A stretch of DNA of 14,243 nt from an uncultured Akkermansia sp. Its GTDB lineage: Bacteria; Verrucomicrobiota; Verrucomicrobiia; Verrucomicrobiales; Akkermansiaceae. The stretch lies in the NCBI GenBank assembly GCA_904501915.1, contig CAJGCV010000055.1, positions 1-14,243 on the forward strand, in the 5' to 3' direction. The notes beneath the pieces were generated by a model. That model made no database searches. It saw only the letters and a list, made by a program, of their open reading frames with translations, and was not told the origin of the DNA. The translations under genes were made by a program, and so were the position numbers. Below, piece after piece: positions 13,950 to 14,243 of the stretch. Every line of letters starts with the position of its first letter. Within the stretch, counting starts at the first letter, position 1.

Positions 13950-14094
13950 AAAATCTGCAGTGTCTCTGTGTGAACCGCGGCGGATGAAAAGCCCCTGCCG
14001 GCACCACGCCCAGCCGTCCTCCGGCCAGGCTCAGCGAAAATGTGGGTTGCTCTGCGATGCACACAGTCTAGCCCATCCGGCAGAGTTTTGTCAA
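13950..14094. repeat. Repeat copy 3 (extended, 145 bp)
   Basis: This copy aligns over its full length with copy 2 at 4245-4390. Its core at 13986-14049 matches SNF2 codons 4-25 with one synonymous change and stays in frame, unlike copy 2. Upstream of the core, in the same frame, is a TAG stop overlapping the TAGACT hexamer and no convincing start codon, so I do not call it a gene. It lies upstream of the sigma operon in the same relation as copy 2 lies to abiE. Confidence 0.92.
14065..14094 (-). promoter_or_regulatory. Conserved repeat promoter TTGACA-N18-TAGACT, copy 3
   Basis: TTGACA (14094-14089) and TAGACT (14070-14065) on the minus strand match copy 2 in both hexamers and in spacing, while the spacer has diverged. 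It would start a transcript near 14058 that crosses the repeat core and reaches the sigma gene after about 200 bases. It may give basal expression alongside the ECF-type site closer to the gene. Confidence 0.58.
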
Positions 14095-14095
14095 C

Positions 14096-14111
14096 GTGAG
14101 ACTCACATGTG
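14096..14111. promoter_or_regulatory. Overlapping palindromes just upstream of the copy 3 -35
   Basis: GTGAG-A-CTCAC (14096-14106) overlaps CACATGTG (14104-14111). The first is one base away from the -35 hexamer, centred near -42 on the minus strand, a usual position for an activator or repressor site. Copy 2 has no such palindrome there, so this is not part of the repeat. Confidence 0.35.
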
Positions 14112-14164
14112 TCCCAAAGATTTTTTCAAATGGTAGCAAAATAGCAAAAATCAGGGCAAAGAAA

Positions 14165-14229
14165 ATGGAAGGTTGATTTTTTCACCAGCAAAACGTATGC
14201 TGGTGTTGCTCTAAAAAAACACCTTCCAT
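14165..14229. repeat. Long interrupted inverted repeat
   Basis: Nested complementary arms are ATGGAAGGT (14165-14173) with ACCTTCCAT (14221-14229), a T6 tract (14177-14182) with an A7 tract (14213-14219), and CACCAGCA (14183-14190) with TGCTGGTG (14198-14205) around a 7-base loop. The right arm carries an extra TTGCTCT. The A/T tracts sit on the wrong sides for an intrinsic terminator on either strand. It could be a small inverted-repeat element, a structured RNA or a cruciform site. The stretch 14112-14164 to its left holds only a tandem TAGCAAAA (14134-14149). Confidence 0.75.
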
Positions 14230-14243
14230 GGGTACTGTACATC

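Noticed and set aside
14183..14219. Intrinsic terminator formed by the CACCAGCA/TGCTGGTG hairpin
   Set aside because: On both strands the T-tract precedes the stem and the A-tract follows it, the reverse of a terminator.

Overview
The window most likely comes from a Gram-negative, fairly GC-rich member of the Planctomycetota-Verrucomicrobiota-Chlamydiota group, probably Verrucomicrobiota near Akkermansia. The evidence is the style of the ECF sigma factor and its partner, domains resembling the SHD1-like fold common in that group, and a dense set of secreted proteins of unknown function. No rRNA, tRNA or marker gene is present, so this placement is an inference.

Layout. (1) 56-2707, minus strand: a SNF2-family helicase (883 aa). 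(2) 2700-4158, minus strand: an AbiEi/AbiEii type IV toxin-antitoxin pair directly upstream of the helicase, visibly poorer in GC than its neighbours. It has its own candidate promoter and operator. (3) 4159-4471: a crowded divergent control region holding the abiE signals, one copy of a ~146 bp repeat and the promoter of the next operon. (4) 4472-12154, plus strand: five tightly packed genes (389, 341, 1169, 231 and 425 aa), each starting with a signal peptide. (5) 12147-13854, minus strand: a three-gene operon of ECF sigma factor, single-pass anti-sigma-like protein and secreted PDZ protein. Its last gene meets the end of the plus-strand operon tail to tail with an 8 bp overlap. (6) 13855-14243: control region of the sigma operon, a second copy of the repeat, and a long interrupted inverted repeat.

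The two facing operons look like one system. The same bipartite element, CAATAAA-N14-GCGTCCA, stands at identical spacing just upstream of both. Its second half contains CGTC, a typical ECF -10 core, so the sigma factor probably controls itself and the five secreted proteins. Those proteins are built from modules that recall envelope folding factors (thioredoxin-like, PDZ, FKBP-like, plus SHD1-like) but lack the expected catalytic residues. Each operon carries one member of a PDZ paralogue pair. This is a candidate undescribed envelope-sensing or envelope-assembly module.

A second story is a direct repeat. A 64 bp stretch encoding residues 4-25 of the SNF2 helicase recurs, almost unchanged, in the intergenic regions at 4281-4345 and 13986-14049. 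There it sits inside a longer shared unit with a conserved TTGACA-N18-TAGACT promoter. The three copies bracket first the abiE pair and then the whole sigma/secreted-protein block, as if cargo had accumulated at the 5' end of the helicase gene. The helicase now starts at a TTG overlapping the abiEii stop codon.
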